The notes below the pieces were generated by a model that saw only the letters and a program-made list of their open reading frames with translations, searched no databases and was not told the DNA's origin. A stretch of DNA of 64,000 bases, from contig JAVHJL010000005.1 of assembly GCA_036971715.1 (NCBI GenBank), positions 310,001 to 374,000 on the forward strand, read 5' to 3'. The position numbers and the translations under genes are program-made. Shown here one piece after another: positions 43,401 to 56,394 of the stretch. Source of the DNA: Arthrobotrys musiformis (Eukaryota; Ascomycota; Orbiliomycetes; Orbiliales; Orbiliaceae). The first letter of the stretch is position 1; each line of letters opens with the position of its first letter.

Positions 43401-45767
43401 TCTTTTCATCATACCAAAGGCTTAGATGCGCTGTATTTGGAGGCTGCGCCGCCTTCGAGATCTTCAAAGGAAGCTCCGTGAACATGCAATAGAGTATCTA
43501 TTAGCAACGTGTATACTAGTCGCAAACAATAGTTTTCCATACCTTTAAGGGCATAGCCCTCTCCATGAACGGACTGGTTATCTATAGTTTTCTTTCTTTC
43601 TGGTCATAAACGCAGGGTGGCTTTGTGCTGGATGTCGATACTGCGTACTATTGCCTATCGCCGTCTGTGGAGGTCTTACCTGGCCTCAAGTCCGGGGCCC
43701 TACCCAGAACGAACATGAGGTATTTAGCATGGCGAAATATCCCTAGCTAGGGCACAATGGCGGAGCCAAAGCTTTGGAGCTGGAAACAAGGCGGGACCGG
43801 CCATGAAAAACGGTCAGACACTCTGTCGGACTCTCCATTGTGAGTCTGATGCCTCAAAACCGTTCCAATCCGTTTTCTCGGACTCTCGCTTGGTGAACAA
43901 TTCTGCAGCCATCGGCTTGGAAAGTTTGGGGTCAATCAGTTGCCTACATATTCTTCGAACCCGGATTGATCCAAAGCAAATCCTTAAGCGCCCCCAGACT
44001 AGAATCCTTAGACCTTGGAATATCTGGACAGGCCTTAGGTACCACCTCTTGCTCCAGTTCTTTCCTACTTTCAGGCTCGTTAATGCCAACTGCTTGTCAG
44101 AGCGGCTCCAGAAATTGGCCTGAGCCTATTTCCTTGTCTCGAATCCAGACCCAGTGCTGCACAGGACAACCGTTTCCCTCAAACCTGCTGAACATGCGCT
44201 GTATTGGTCTGTATGCACTGTGGTTTCAGGAAGGAGGAGGCCTTCAGGTCACCACCTAGAAAAATTCCTGTGGCCTGCAGGCGGAAAAAAAAAAAAAAGA
44301 CCATTACCAAAAAGTTGATGTGGGAAAGACTCTTGCTTCGACCCAGTTCACTTAGGGAGCTCCTTTGTACACACATCGCTGATCCTAAGGTGTGAGTTTG
44401 CATCGACGCCTCCAAATGCAAGTGACATGGGGGGGATATCCTGGTCAGGATACGACACCATCTTTGCAACCCTAGCCTATTTTTCCATTCAAATGGACCG
44501 TTGGCAGCCTGGAAAAACCGTCTGTTGTCTTCGGCTTGCCTTTGTTATGAAATTGGAAGGGCAACAGGCTCGTAACGTTAACGTCGATACCGCCAACTGA
44601 CTAAGATGTGTACATGTGCATGTGTTTGTAAAGCGATTTTTGTGATATCTCCCTTTTATCTCGTAAACCAAACACTGCTGACACTCTTCGGACCTGCCGT
44701 ATGGTAATTACTTGAGCCTCAAGACTAGAAAGTGTATCCCCGGTTGTCAATGTTAGCGTCACGGCTGTTTCTTCGAGCTGAAGTTGTAACCAGGTAATCG
44801 AGCGAGATAGCCACATGCGCTCAACCTTGGACATTCAACCCACAGTTATCATCCATCTTTTCGGAGAAACGTTTCGCCAGGTAGAAGGGAAGGATCCGCA
44901 AAAAAAAGAAAGAAATCCAAAGCGTGGGCAGGCGTCCCAGCCCTTTGGTATCAAAGCCAAGGTTTGAGTAAGTTGGCCATGATACAGCTATGATAATGAG
45001 TGAGCGGCTCGGCCTGTTCTGGTCTGGTTTACACTCGGAAGTTTTTAAAAAAGGGATATCGTCCAAGCTAAAGATCTCCGGAAGGAGCCCATCGATTTAC
45101 TATTTTTGATTCCCGACGAGAGTGCATATTCTGTATATATGCTAACCACGACGACTCAACATGAGTGAGAATCATTGACACGGTGGTCAACCAGGGCCCA
45201 GATCTATAGGTCCCACAATTTGAAACGGCACAGTGGAATTGGTATTGCAGGATACGTAGCGGTCACTAATTGGCGCTATTAAATAAGGACATAACCAGGT
45301 CTACAGAAGGCATTCCTCGAGAGAGATACTCATGTGTCGAATTCAAAATAAGCTGTCGGCCAGCTTTGTGAATCGACAGCTCAGCACGAAATGTAAATAT
45401 CCAACAGGTTAACTCGGATACCTAAATTTAAAATACCACATTGTAAGGGAAAACCTAGAACACGGCCAACTAAAGCGAAGATTTTGCTGCAGAAGAGCCC
45501 TTATTTTCACTTCTCTCCAGTGCGATAAATGATTCTTTTGATTCTTTGTCTGGAAGGTCGAAATCCAAGGCACTGTTTGTCCTGGGTTTGTTTGCTCCAT
45601 GGTGCATAATGCATATGCATGTTCGAATTAATGTTTGGAAAAATCAAAGACGGCTGAAGTTCAATCAATCCGCATATGAAAAAACATAGCCGTCCTTGTC
45701 CCCAGACCATTCACATATTGACCTGCTGGCAGAGATACCAACCAGTCTCTAAAAACCTTTCGCAACT
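40484..45767. other. 5.3 kb gene-poor interval
   Basis: No gene is supported; frames are short and uncharacterised. It contains the foldback near 41270-41342, three strict copies of the dispersed motif (41874-41884, 42513-42523, 44138-44148), near matches at 43103 and 44658, a CA run near 42257, and A-runs near 44285. Confidence 0.45.
41270..41342. repeat. 73-bp foldback (nested inverted repeat)
   Basis: ATCGTGAGAC at 41270-41279 pairs with GTCTCACGAT at 41333-41342. Inside, ACCTAAC at 41283-41289 pairs with GTTAGGT at 41315-41321. Seventeen paired bases with small internal asymmetry. It could be a tiny foldback element or a hairpin; no flanking gene explains it. Confidence 0.7.
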
Positions 45768-47462
45768 TCAACTAAAATCACGAATACCCTGCCTAACGTT
45801 CCGAATCCGCACCAACGCATCCTCCGCCAACATCACCATTATCACCTTCATTGCGACATTCTCTCCCTCTGCTAGCCTGAGAGCCAAGGCATCCACCGCT
45901 CTCCCCTTAACGCCTCTAAGGGCCCCGGAAAACTCATATACCAATGGTACTACAAAGTTCCTGGCCTTTTGTATCATCTCCTCCGCGAAGTGCTGACTGT
46001 CTCCCTGATCTGAATCTTCCCAGATACCCTCGGCACGTTCCTTTTCGTTCATCCAGTCCCGCAAAACTGCGAGAGGTTCCGCCTGTACTATCAGAGGGAG
46101 CATTTCGGCCCACTCCGCCATAAAATCCAAAGTCTGTTGTTCGTCTACTTCAAATCCCTTCACGAATTTCTTCACGTAGTGAGTGACGGTAACTTCAAGG
46201 CAAGCCCGATATTCCCGATCGTACAACTGGGCGCATTCTTTCAGGAGATTTATTGCTTCTTGGGATTTCATTTGCTGTCGAGACTGGAGATCAAGGCGCG
46301 GGTTCCTTTTCAGCATACACTCCATCAAGTTTTGTGGGACATTACTTGAAGTTCGGTCGCAGGAAAATTTCCTTAGGCTTCGCACGGCTACATCCCCCAG
46401 GACGATGGTGTCGAATTTCGGGAATTCGTTCCCGCCGAAACCCCGCAAACCGTCGAGAGAGTCGCATCTGGGCACATGGTTGATCGATAGAACTTCTACG
46501 GCGGGTAACGGACAACTTGCAAAGCTTTGCCACCATTCCTCCGATACTATGCAGTCCAGGGACAATGTTCTCACACTATCCGGAGGCACGAGGAAGAAAG
46601 ACGGATGGAATAAATATCGGTAAATTCTCAAGCCGGTGAGCCGTCGTAGATTTGTTACGACATCCTGGAGTTGACTCAGAGAATCCAAAATTTTTGAGAT
46701 TTTACATCTCTTAGATCTTGAATCCCCTTCCCATGAAAAATAGGTGAGATTGACACACTCCGCCAGGACAGCGATTAGGTCATCAACCCCTTCCGCAACC
46801 GGGTACTCATCCATCGGTTGGATCACAAGCCCCAGAGTGAGCTTTGTGACCTTGCTAAGGTCGACGAGCCCAGGCAACCCGTAAACAACGTTCGATTCCA
46901 GCAAAATACTGAATTCTTGTGCTGATCTAGATTCCGAATACTTTTTCAGTGGCGACAAAGCTACAAGAGATCCTTCTAGAGTGTCGATGCCAGAATCTAA
47001 AGCCGCAAAAAAAAGGGCTCATTAGTCGAAAACCACCGATGTGTAGCTTTATAGTATACTAAATGCATAGAAAAACTCACCCATAGTCCGCTGGAAGATT
47101 TCGAAGTCAATGCAATTGGGGTATAATTTTTTGGTCGTCAGTAATTCCATAATAGCTTTGTTCTCATTCGAATATCGGTTCATGACACAGCCAAGGACAA
47201 TACATCGCGTGTATTGGATCCAGTTGGAGTTGGTCCAATAGTCTTCTATGACCGGCAGAATTCGAAATTTCGGGCATATTACTCTGCCTGGAGAGGAATA
47301 TAGGCTTTTCTTGACACGTAGGGTCGCCCATATGTACCGCGAACAGAGTGGGTAGAGGGGTTTGCATGTGGAGGCCAAGGTCAAAACCTCTGTGTCGGAG
47401 AGGTATTGGAGGATTTCGTCAAGAATTTCGGGTGCCCTCACGAGTGTGATTAGAGAAGCCAT
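45768..47462 (-). CDS. F-box protein with leucine-rich-repeat-like C-terminal region
   Basis: Two exons (47081-47462 and 45768-46996, minus strand) give 536 residues. The 84-bp intron has a GTGAGT donor and TTTAG acceptor and splits an Asp codon (G/AT). The F-box lies near residues 8-50 (PEILDEILQYLSDTEVLTLASTCKPLYPLCSRYIWATL); it would bind Skp1 in an SCF ubiquitin ligase. The rest contains Leu-rich, irregular repeats (KLTLGLVIQPM, LTYFSWEG, LRRLTGLRIYRYL, VRTLSLDCIV, VEVLSINHVPR), as in many fungal F-box proteins that use such repeats to hold substrate. A helical, acidic C-terminal part follows. Substrate unknown. It is the only sizeable gene in the right half of the window. Confidence 0.82.
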
Positions 47463-49291
47463 TTCGACTTGGGAGGTGGGGAGGTTGTGGCTCTACCCTG
47501 CGTTCACGGTGGGAGCCAGGTTGGACTTGGGAGCTTGAAATAGAGGTTGCTCGAAGACGGGGCCAAGAAAGATCTAGAACCACGTCCAGTCCACGGAGCC
47601 CCCAAGGTATCTGAAGCGACGTTGCATCTGGCGAGATCGAGTCTAAGGCATATAGAAAGGAAGTTGAAAGTTGGGCGGGGTGAACGCCAGCCCAGCCATG
47701 TTGCTCAAGCGTGAAGGGTTCATGAGCCAGTTGACGTTGACGTTGACAGTCAACGATCCTTCTTGTAGAACATGAGCGTACTTTAAGTGTTGGCCCCAAA
47801 CTGCAACATGCAACACAGCACACCATTACTGGTGGAATGTAGTCGAAGTTCCACGCGCAGACCTAGCTAATGCGCATGTCCACATGCCCAGAAAGACAGA
47901 CCGGGTGGGGAGGTATTGAAGATATTTAGGTACACAGTATCAATAAGTTAGTCGGATTCTAACCTGAAAGGTATCATTCCAAAGGGGAGTTAGTTTATGG
48001 TATATATATATCACCAAGCAGATTTAATACTTTACATGCAACAAAAGGAGACCGTTTATAATTAACGATTCAGCTTGGATGTGGGGAGAATCCAAGAAGC
48101 CGCAGTATATAGAATCTTACTGACTTTGTAAATAGTTCTTGAGTATATCTACCGTACGGGTAACTGGTAGACATATGAGTTGATGCAAAAGACGCAAGTC
48201 GATTTACGATCTTATTTTAGTTAGACTAAGGCCCTTAAGCCTGTTACAGACCTTTCAAGATATTCTAAGCCAACTCCCAAATCTGCGAAATTTCTCTATG
48301 GTATATATATATTAAGTATATGGGGAAGTGTCAACTTTGGAGATAACGCATAAAATAAACAAGGTGAGGAAACCTCAACTTCCGCGAAAATCAAACGGAC
48401 GTTACATCACATGACCACATACCATTTTCAGCCTCCCACCCGCGCCTGGCTTTGCCCCGACCACTGTCTGGATTCGAGGCTCAACTATATGAAGCCCGAT
48501 ATGGAGTGATAGTACACTAGTCTGGGAGTCAATAGTACACTGGTCTGGAGCGAACTCTAGGTCACTCCCTGCGTGCAACACAGGAGCATAGTCAACCAAG
48601 GCAGAGGAGAGCAACCCCAGACTACATAGGATATCCAGACCAATAGTACATGCTCCAGACCAATATTACATCCAAGACAGAGGAGACCCCCAGACTAATG
48701 GTACCAATAGTCCGAATTCTCCTTCGCGGGCTGACCCTACCATTCGGGCCACCTAAATCACAGACAAAACAACGAAAACGACCCCGGGTAGGCTATGTAT
48801 GAGACAAAAAAACGACAGTTTTCTAATAAAAGAAATAAGAAAAAGTCATGGCCACTTTATAGATTATAATGCCCGACTGAAAGGAAGGGATTAAAACTCC
48901 TCAGTGGCCGTGCCTTCCCACTCCTCTACAAAATCTAGTAAATGCATGGGCATCTAAAGTTTCCCATACGAAAAGTGTGTTGTTTTTTTTGATGGATTTT
49001 TTGGCAGTTTTGTTAGTTGAGATTTGAATGAATTCTATTTTTTTTTGAATGTTGCATTTTGGAAGGGTTGCGGCGTAGATGTGGCTGACTTGTTTGATTC
49101 AGTCGGGTTTAAGTGCGGCCGATGGTGCCGTTGTTACTTTATTTTTTTATATAGTAAGCTGGGTTGGCGATTTGTATAGGTGAAATTGAATTTGTGCTAA
49201 GAAGGGTATTAACGACGAATTGACGGACTATTGAAGCGATTGGCTTGTAGTAAATGTAAGTGAGGAGGTTTTTCGTAGGTTTCGCAGGTTT
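47463..49291. other. Intergenic region upstream of the F-box gene, with inverted-repeat cluster
   Basis: No gene is supported. A 136-codon frame just upstream of the F-box gene overlaps its start and shows no domain. TATATATA runs occur near 48002 and 48303. One copy of the dispersed motif is at 48468-48478, directly next to the inverted-repeat cluster listed separately. Confidence 0.45.
48509..48720. repeat. Cluster of short inverted and direct repeats (AGTACACTRGTCTGGGAG type)
   Basis: Two direct units, AGTACACTAGTCTGGGAG and AGTACACTGGTCTGGAG, lie near 48510 and 48535. They are followed by four partial units in the opposite sense: CCCCAGACTACAT, CCAGACCAATAGTACA, CTCCAGACCAATATTACA and CCCCAGACTAATGGTACCA, near 48616, 48635, 48653 and 48689. 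The layout suggests nested insertions or a decayed foldback element. Confidence 0.65.
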
Positions 49292-49833
49292 CTAAGTTTT
49301 GGTGGTTGAGATACGGGCTGTGTGTGGTGTAGAAGGTGTAGGGTCCGCAACCAGCAAAAACCAGTCGGTCGGTGGCTGCGGGACCAGCGGCTCTCGATTT
49401 CCCCCGGCGAAAAATGGCTTGCTCCATTCACCAATGTGACTGAGTAGACCCCCGGGTTTGGTAGTGTCGGCGACCCTTTTTGGGTTGTCGGGGTTGGGGC
49501 TTGGATTAGGGCTGGTGGGCGAGGCTGGGAACGAGCCCAGATCAGGCGGGCTCTTTGGATCATTGGCGTTCCCTGGACTCGGGCCGGTTTGGGTCGAAGG
49601 GGCCGGGGCCGCGGTTGGGTCTGGCAAGGTTTCGAGGGCAGGTAGAGCTGTTGGGTGCACACACACGCGCAGGCACGTGGCCGCGTGTAACAAGTTTGAA
49701 TTAGACTCAGACTCCAGGATCAACACGTCTGCAATATATAACACAGGCACATACCACAAACATAGTCTGGGTCGAGATGTCCATAAGTACTTTGGGCGCT
49801 TTGAACACTTGGATACATCTTGGGCGATGCCAT
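49292..49833 (-). CDS. Small proline-rich protein
   Basis: Two exons (49755-49833 and 49292-49647, minus strand) give 144 residues. The 107-bp intron has a GTATGT donor, a CTAATTC branch and a CAACAG acceptor, and is phase 1. Exon 1 reads MASPKMYPSVQSAQSTYGHL and ends DPDYVC. Exon 2 is rich in Pro, Ser, Asn and Thr (LPDPTAAPAPSTQTGPSPGN, SPTSPNPSPNPDNP) and then becomes less biased (GGLLSHIGEWSKPFFAGG, PPTDWFLLVADP). There is no signal peptide or membrane segment. No family recognised. A copy of the dispersed CTGG-N3-CGAG motif (49525-49535) falls inside exon 2. The gene model rests on frame continuity and good splice sites, not homology. Confidence 0.5.
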
Positions 49834-50882
49834 CGTACACGCACTTTCTCCCTCGTTTCTCTTGCCTCTTAAAGCTTTTCGTGTCCTAACTAGCACTCGT
49901 GCATGCATGCGCATGTAAGTGTGCGGGCAGGTGTGGGCTAGCCTCGAATCCAGGCGCTGTGGACTGCGTTTGCAACGCAAGACTAGCAGTTATGTGCAAT
50001 GGCGGAGAGGCTCTACACCGACGATTATGGGCAATTGGCTAGATCGGTTGAGTTTTAGAGGGAAGACTCCGATCTAGCCGGCCTCCTACACTTTGACTCA
50101 GACGGAAGGGGCTTGAAATATGTTCTTTTTAAAAGAACAGGAATGCTATGTTTGAACGTTCGAACGTTTGGCTATGGCTGACAAAATGGTCGGACAGCTG
50201 AGTGCAGAAATCGATTGAACGTTGGTCTCTCCGCTCACTTTAAAGACCCGGCGGTTCTGGTCGCCCGGTCATTCAGACTTTTCTTTTTTCTCCTTTTTTT
50301 CTTTTTTTGAGGATTTCTCGCGGGAGACCTCCTCGCGGTCACCGCGCAAGCCACAAAAGTCTTTTCTTTTTTTTTGGTTCGCGAACCAACGCGAAGGCCC
50401 GGTGTGTCTCTAATCGCAGCCTCCTGATCCCCCACCAGAATGCCGCGCACAATTTGTTTCTTGCCTGCAAAGAAAATCTCGGGCACCCAAATCATACTAT
50501 CAAGGCGGATCACGAAACTACATCTAAAAATTTTAATATATTTAAATGATCTTTAAAGACTTAATTTTATATATAAAAGATTTAGAAAATTACACTTTGA
50601 ATTGAATAAAAAAAGAATTACAAGTTTTGAATAAAAACTGAATTTATTGGAATTTTTTTAATGGCTTTCGCCTGCGAATTTGGAGGTTTTTTTTTTTTTT
50701 GATTCGGGTGACCGTGGGATACGTTATACTACCCACTTTGCTTCACCTTTCATTGAGAATATGCAGGCCTGGTAGGAGAAGGAAAGTGAATCATTTGCAC
50801 ATTTCAGGGCAGCCCCTAGCGAGGCCAACCAACCATCGATACATCTCAAAAACCGCAACGAGGTCCAGAGCAGCTACAGTAT

Positions 50883-51034
50883 ATTATCTCGTAAACCAGA
50901 TGCTAACAGCATACCATCTCAGCTTCCGAAATATAAATAATAGTTATTTAACAATATACATACAGAGTACATATGCAATAATACTGTCATAACATGGTCA
51001 GTCAGACACAGGAGCATCTGGTTTACGAGATAAT
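50883..51034. mobile_element. MITE-like element with perfect 22-bp terminal inverted repeats
   Basis: Positions 50883-50904 (starting ATTATCTCGTAAACC) are the exact reverse complement of 51013-51034 (ending GGTTTACGAGATAAT). The 108-bp interior has no coding capacity. Size, terminal repeats and lack of genes fit a miniature inverted-repeat transposable element. A target-site duplication is not obvious: the flanks read ACAGTAT on the left and GGTGAG on the right. The terminal core CTGGTTTACGAGA recurs alone at 19611, 34154, 44658 and 56154. Confidence 0.7.
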
Positions 51035-53527
51035 GGTGAGAAGTTCATATCCAATATTGATAGTTACTAACAATATCGTAGCTAGAAACGCTTACCACCT
51101 ATAATACGACTTCGACTCCCAAAAAATCTTCTGCTAGGGAACCTATTGGTGCTGGTAAAGAAAAGGTCAACGATAACAGATGCGCATCTGCAGTATTAGG
51201 GAGCTTCAGAAATGCACACGATTACACCGAATATCTGAGATTTCGCTTGTCGATACAGCCCGATCATTACCCGGCGCGGTAGTTATATCTCGATATATAT
51301 ATCTTAGCGGTGAGCGACTCCGGGAACTTACCCCCTCATGGTCTGGGATGGCTTTGGTGATGGGTCGCTTTACCCAACAGCTTGTCGGAGTTAGCGGGAT
51401 GCAGAAACCCGACCTCCGAACCTTCTGAATAGCAGTTCAGCGCCTAGATTTTGACAACAGGTCAAGGCATATATACGTAGGGAAGCCCCCAAATATTCTG
51501 TATCGTCGAACGACCTATTTGTACTTACGTACGCCGGTGGTCAGCTCCATACCCATCGATTCGAGGCCACTCCGTGGCGTGCCACTTATTCAGATGGGCA
51601 CGGACCAGGCGGCTCGGGCAGGCTTGCATTGTACAATTGGGTCGATCTTCGCGTTTTATAATTATCACCGGTGCACCTCTGGCTTGAAAAATACATCAAG
51701 ATCCAACGCGGGATTTCGGGAAGTTTTAAAACTAGATCTATAGATATCATAGATCTATACGTGGAGGATTAGAAAAAAGCAGGTTGCTGCAACCAGGCCC
51801 GACTCGGCTTCCAAAAATTATTTCCCACCTTGTTGGCTGATAGATCTTTGCGAACCTGGCCCGTCGACCGTTTACCGCACTGCACGGCTATGGCGCTACC
51901 GCCCTAAGGACTTGAAAGTTCTGTGTGCTCTTTGCGTCGGTCTATCTATGGCTAGGCCCGAGTCGCAAACCCCAATTAAAATCAAATACTTCATCGATCT
52001 TAGCGGTTTGGAGCGACTTCTAGTAGGTGCTGATCAATATCCCGATTTCTTGCTGTCGGTTTCTCACTCTGTCTTTTCGAAAAGAGTGTATAAACCACCT
52101 CCCAGGTCTGGGTACGAGACAACACGCAACGCAATACGTAATACGATACATGTACAAGATCGATGACCACTTATATAGCTTATGTCTCCTTCGCCAGGGT
52201 TGAAAATTGAGAGGGAAGCATGTGTGCGTACGTTGATACCGATCCTAATTATAGATGGCGCGAACGCATGGGAAAATAGTGGCCGACCGATTGGCATCTG
52301 GGAACGAGACTGCAACCAAACTGCTTGATAGTTGGAGTCAATGATATTATTATCCGAAAAGAGTTATTCGCTTGATTTGTGTTGATAGATCAGTACAACT
52401 GCAAGTTAATTAATCGATGGTCTATGAAGGAAAAAGTGGACGAGGTGAGCTGGCTCCAACTTCAACAAAATTGTTCCTGTGCTACTTTGAATTATGCTTA
52501 CCTGATACTGATATGATATCAGTGTAGTCCACACCTGTTCTCAAGACTACGATCAGTGTGCTGTTTCAAGTTTGGAGCGCTCGGCCACCGGCGACCGATC
52601 CATAGGTTCTAGATCTAGTTCTGTTTGTCTGATCATGTGGAGGCCCCTTGGCCTCGGCATTTCGTTTCTTTAAGGCTTTTAGCGAAAAGTTTCGAGAGCA
52701 AGGTGCCTCTTTGGAGCAGAACTGCAACCCGTTGAAGTTTACAATTGGTTAGAGTAAAACTCCAAATGTTCACTAGGAAAAAGATTATAGTGCCCGTCTA
52801 CGGCCTTTTGTGCATGATCGGTGTAATGTAATGCTAAGCCTGCCGACCGTCACACACGCTACAATAATTGATACTAGTCGTCGCTGAATCGGTTTTCGAA
52901 AGGAAGAAAATGCAAAAATTAGCTGGCCATCATATGAAAAACACCCGCGAAAGCCGGTGTTTGAAAATCTCTGTTGTAATATGAACGGTACATGGTATAG
53001 AACAGCACAGATATCCAGATGCAACAAATGTTTTGCGAACTAATTGTATATGTAGGCTGCTAGCCACGAATCCAACCGATCGAGTAGAACTATAGGTGAC
53101 ATTCTGTGTCGCCGCCCAGGCAGTCCTGCTGCGGGTGGTCTGGGAATGAGACAAATATGTCGCGCATATATAATTCAGAATTCCCAATTCTAGCTGGTAC
53201 CGTAGCCTTGAATCCCTGGTACCGATACCATGACCCTGAGCTCACCAATTGAATGCAACACTACCTCAGATGATTTCCTAATTATAACGTAGCACAACAT
53301 GCAACATATATACAGCACCTGCGATTATCGCGGCTTTTGTCAAAGCCCTCACACCTCATTTGTCTGTCGTTGCGCGATTTAATCTCTAGCTCTAATCTTA
53401 GAGACCAGTTCTGCTGTCAGGTCTGTGTGATTCTCGAGAATTCACTATATCGAGTCCTTAAGTACCTAAGTATCAAACCCAAGCGCTATGTCACAAACAT
53501 TTACCTAGCTAGATCTATAAATGGGCC

Positions 53528-53560
53528 TTAGCCTAGTGGTAGCTGTTCAGCTGACGGCTA
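53528..53560 (+). other. tRNA-like A-box segment (possible decayed SINE)
   Basis: The sequence TTAGCCTAGTGGTAGC fits the Pol III A-box pattern TRGYNNANNNG as in a tRNA D-arm. No convincing B-box or T-arm follows at the usual distance, so it is not a functional tRNA gene. Confidence 0.25.
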
Positions 53561-54161
53561 CTAAAGTACTTTGTAGTTAATACAATTTTGTGTTAATCAG
53601 TCTCCCGAACCTTAATTGTCCGAGCTAGCTATCCGAGGCCACATGCATTCCAAGGTATATAGGTGCTAGAGCGATAGACTAGCATGCATTCTAAAAACAT
53701 TTAACCAATTTTGTAGTAGCTAGTTTAAGGATTATAGATTGGAAGGTGCCGCTAGAGACCCTTGAGCTTGGATTTCGCATGCATGCATAACTGGGATCCC
53801 TAGACTATTTCGCTTTCGGTAGTATTGCTACTCTCACAAACCTCCGACCTCATAAAAATATATCTCTTGATTCTTTTACGCATAGGATAGTTTGAGAGAA
53901 TTGGAATGGATTTTAAAACGATAATACATGAGTTTAAAGAATTATAACTGTAGCAAGGGAAGTCGCGGCATAGGGAATGGCGGAGAAGGAAAATGGTAAT
54001 AAAAGCAATATTAATAGAAGTGAACATGTAATTCCAATTCTCTCTTTGTAGATCGTTTAGCCTGCCTGGCACCTAGGGAGTTTGGCGCTGAGATGACGCC
54101 ACGAAAGGCCAGCCTATGAGGCACTCAGGGGGCGAGCGGTGCTGGGACAGGTTTCGGGTAG

Positions 54162-54475
54162 TCAGCCGAGAAAGTGGCGAGAATATGCACGACTCGGCCC
54201 TCTAGTATTCGACGGAGGTGGATTAGACGAAGTTGGAGGAGGCCTGGTTGGAGGAGGCGCCGCGTCGGGGTTTCGGCTGTTCCTGACAAGAGGGGCTGGC
54301 AATAACTACAGTCAGCTCTATTCTCCGATATATATAAAGCTCTTATAAACCTGACTTCACGGTGTATATAAGGGAACAAACATTTATTCGAAGATTCAGC
54401 GACATAAGAAGACGACGTGCGAGGGGATGCGCCATCCTCGCTTCGCTGGTATATATATCTGCTGAAGCCTGGCAT
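54162..54475 (-). CDS. Very small proline-rich protein
   Basis: Two exons (54382-54475 and 54162-54295, minus strand) give 75 residues. The 86-bp intron has a GTTTGT donor (less common than GTAAGT) and a GCCAG acceptor, and is phase 1. Exon 1 reads MPGFSRYIYQRSEDGASPRT and then SSSYVAESSNK. Exon 2 is proline-rich (APPPTRPPPTSSNPPPSNTR) and ends YSRHFLG. Without splicing, the exon-1 frame continues into non-proline sequence, while the spliced form resembles the neighbouring small proline-rich genes; that resemblance is the main support. No domain, signal peptide or known family. Confidence 0.38.
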
Positions 54476-56349
54476 ATTGTTCGGTGTTCGATGCAGGAGG
54501 GAATATGAGAACAGATGTTAGAGCTCAGAAGTAGGCTTTTATGATTTCTATGAAGACTGGGTGTCGTGGAGAGCATGAATGGTATTCAGAGCGGACACAT
54601 GCCTCTGAATTTATAGATCGAGTCGGCCGCTCCATAACGCTCATCTAATACTTTAGGTTGCTAGCCTAGGGTATTTAGAACCGTAAATTAGGTCGAGCTA
54701 GGGTCATCTTCCTAATCCCTAGTGTGCGTGACCGTTTGAGTAACCATACCATATCCTCAATCGGTCGAGAAGTTCTAATGTCCTCAAGTGCAGACGGTGT
54801 CAAAGAATATCTGAATTTTTCCCGAAACCATGCATGAGGTCACCAATGCGAGGAGGGTCGCCTCATCCATGCAGGGATATAGTTATCTTGTAAAGTCTGT
54901 ACGCTCACTAAGAAGACCTACCCAGGTATCCTTCTAGAACGCCAGTGGACTCCACAAGGTGCTACCACGGCCAGAGGGGTGGGTTTGACATATCCGGGAG
55001 ATTATAGCTGTCGACTGATGTCTTAAAAACTATCCTGGGCTTTTTGATGACCAGTTGTGCGATCCGGCTACTTGGGTTATTAGCGTGCTGGTCATGCTGC
55101 AACCCCGTTAGCACCGTAGATTGCTATGGAATGTTCTATCTTGGGCTTGTTAGCTGGGGTATCGCTGCATATACAATTCATGCAATCCACCGACCCACGT
55201 ATACTGAATGCGCCGAAGGGTTGGAAGCCACGACGATACCCTGCTGACCCCAGTTGGCCAGCTTATGAGGTTCCCAAGGTTTTCGGGGATTTTCGGGGAC
55301 CCGCGATTGCTACTAATTTACAAAAGATTATTAGATCAGAATGAGGTGCGTTCCCTTAATTAGGCCCTTTTAGGAAACCTTGAAGGACGTTGACCTACCC
55401 GACCTTTTTTTTGCTGGAATGCCAAAAACGAGGCCAAAATTGCTTGTTGGGAAGTGTACCGTATATAAACCGTGAGCTTAAATACTAGGGTGGGTTGAAT
55501 AGGCCCAATTTGGCCTGAGCGCCGGATACTTGCGCAAATTATTTAGGAATTGACTTTGATACAAGCAAAAGAGCAATCATGGAAATTGGTTTCCTATATT
55601 CGATATTCGTTAAGATTTGCTGTGCAGACCAAAAAAAAACACATGCCCCGTATCCTAGCCTGCATATTCCCGAATCAGAGCACCGCGAGGGTTATAGTTC
55701 TAGGGATCTACGAAATTCCGCTTTGCATAGACAGAAAGCAAACTATCCAGTAGCGTTCGGTTAGCTGATAAAGGTATGCTCGTTAATGCAAGGTTTGAGA
55801 AAGAAAGACACCAGTGAGGGGGGCAGAGATGTAAATAAGAGGTGGGGAACATGTAGCTGCCGTGGCCATGAACAACAGGGCACTTGTCTACACCATGATG
55901 CTGTCGGAATTTATGGGGGGGGCAGAGGGGCTTCGTCTACATCTGCAGAGCGTGGATTTGGGGGGGGTGCCCATGCACCCTCTACTACAACGTGCATTGG
56001 AATGTGGAATGAACTAGGGTAGAGCTGGTGTTGAACGTTGTAGTGCAAGAAGTTAACTTCGGATGATCAATCGACGAGGGCCAAACCTGGGGATAGGTGA
56101 ATGTCTTTGCCCAGACGCAGGTGATTTTCAAAGTGAGATGGCGACTGTTTACGAGACTAGATAGCGATAATATTGGTGATATATTGCCACTTCACTCATG
56201 ATCAAGCTAGATGACGTTGGCGTCATAGAGGTCTTTTTTGAAGATCTTGAACAAGTGTCACGCTGGCAATGGGATTCCCGGGTCCATTAATGTCGGGAGA
56301 ATAATAGGGAGCTCTACGAGACGTGTGAGCCTGATACGGATATATGGTG

Positions 56350-56394
56350 TTATTTTTATTTTTTTATTTATTTTATTTTATTTATTTTATTTTT
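56350..56394. repeat. TTTTA/TTTA microsatellite
   Basis: A run of T3-7A units over about 45 bp; simple A/T repeat with no evident function. Confidence 0.85.

Larger units (their letters stand above)
49834..54161. other. 4.3 kb gene-poor interval with MITE-like element and motif cluster
   Basis: No gene is supported. It holds the 152-bp inverted-repeat element (50883-51034), strict motif copies at 49943, 52108 and 52298, a variant at 53140, A/T-rich stretches near 50520-50700, and a Pol III A-box-like stretch near 53528. Confidence 0.45.

Noticed and set aside
47419..47826. A 135-codon minus-strand frame overlapping the F-box gene start
   Set aside because: It overlaps the well-supported F-box exon in another frame and has no domain.
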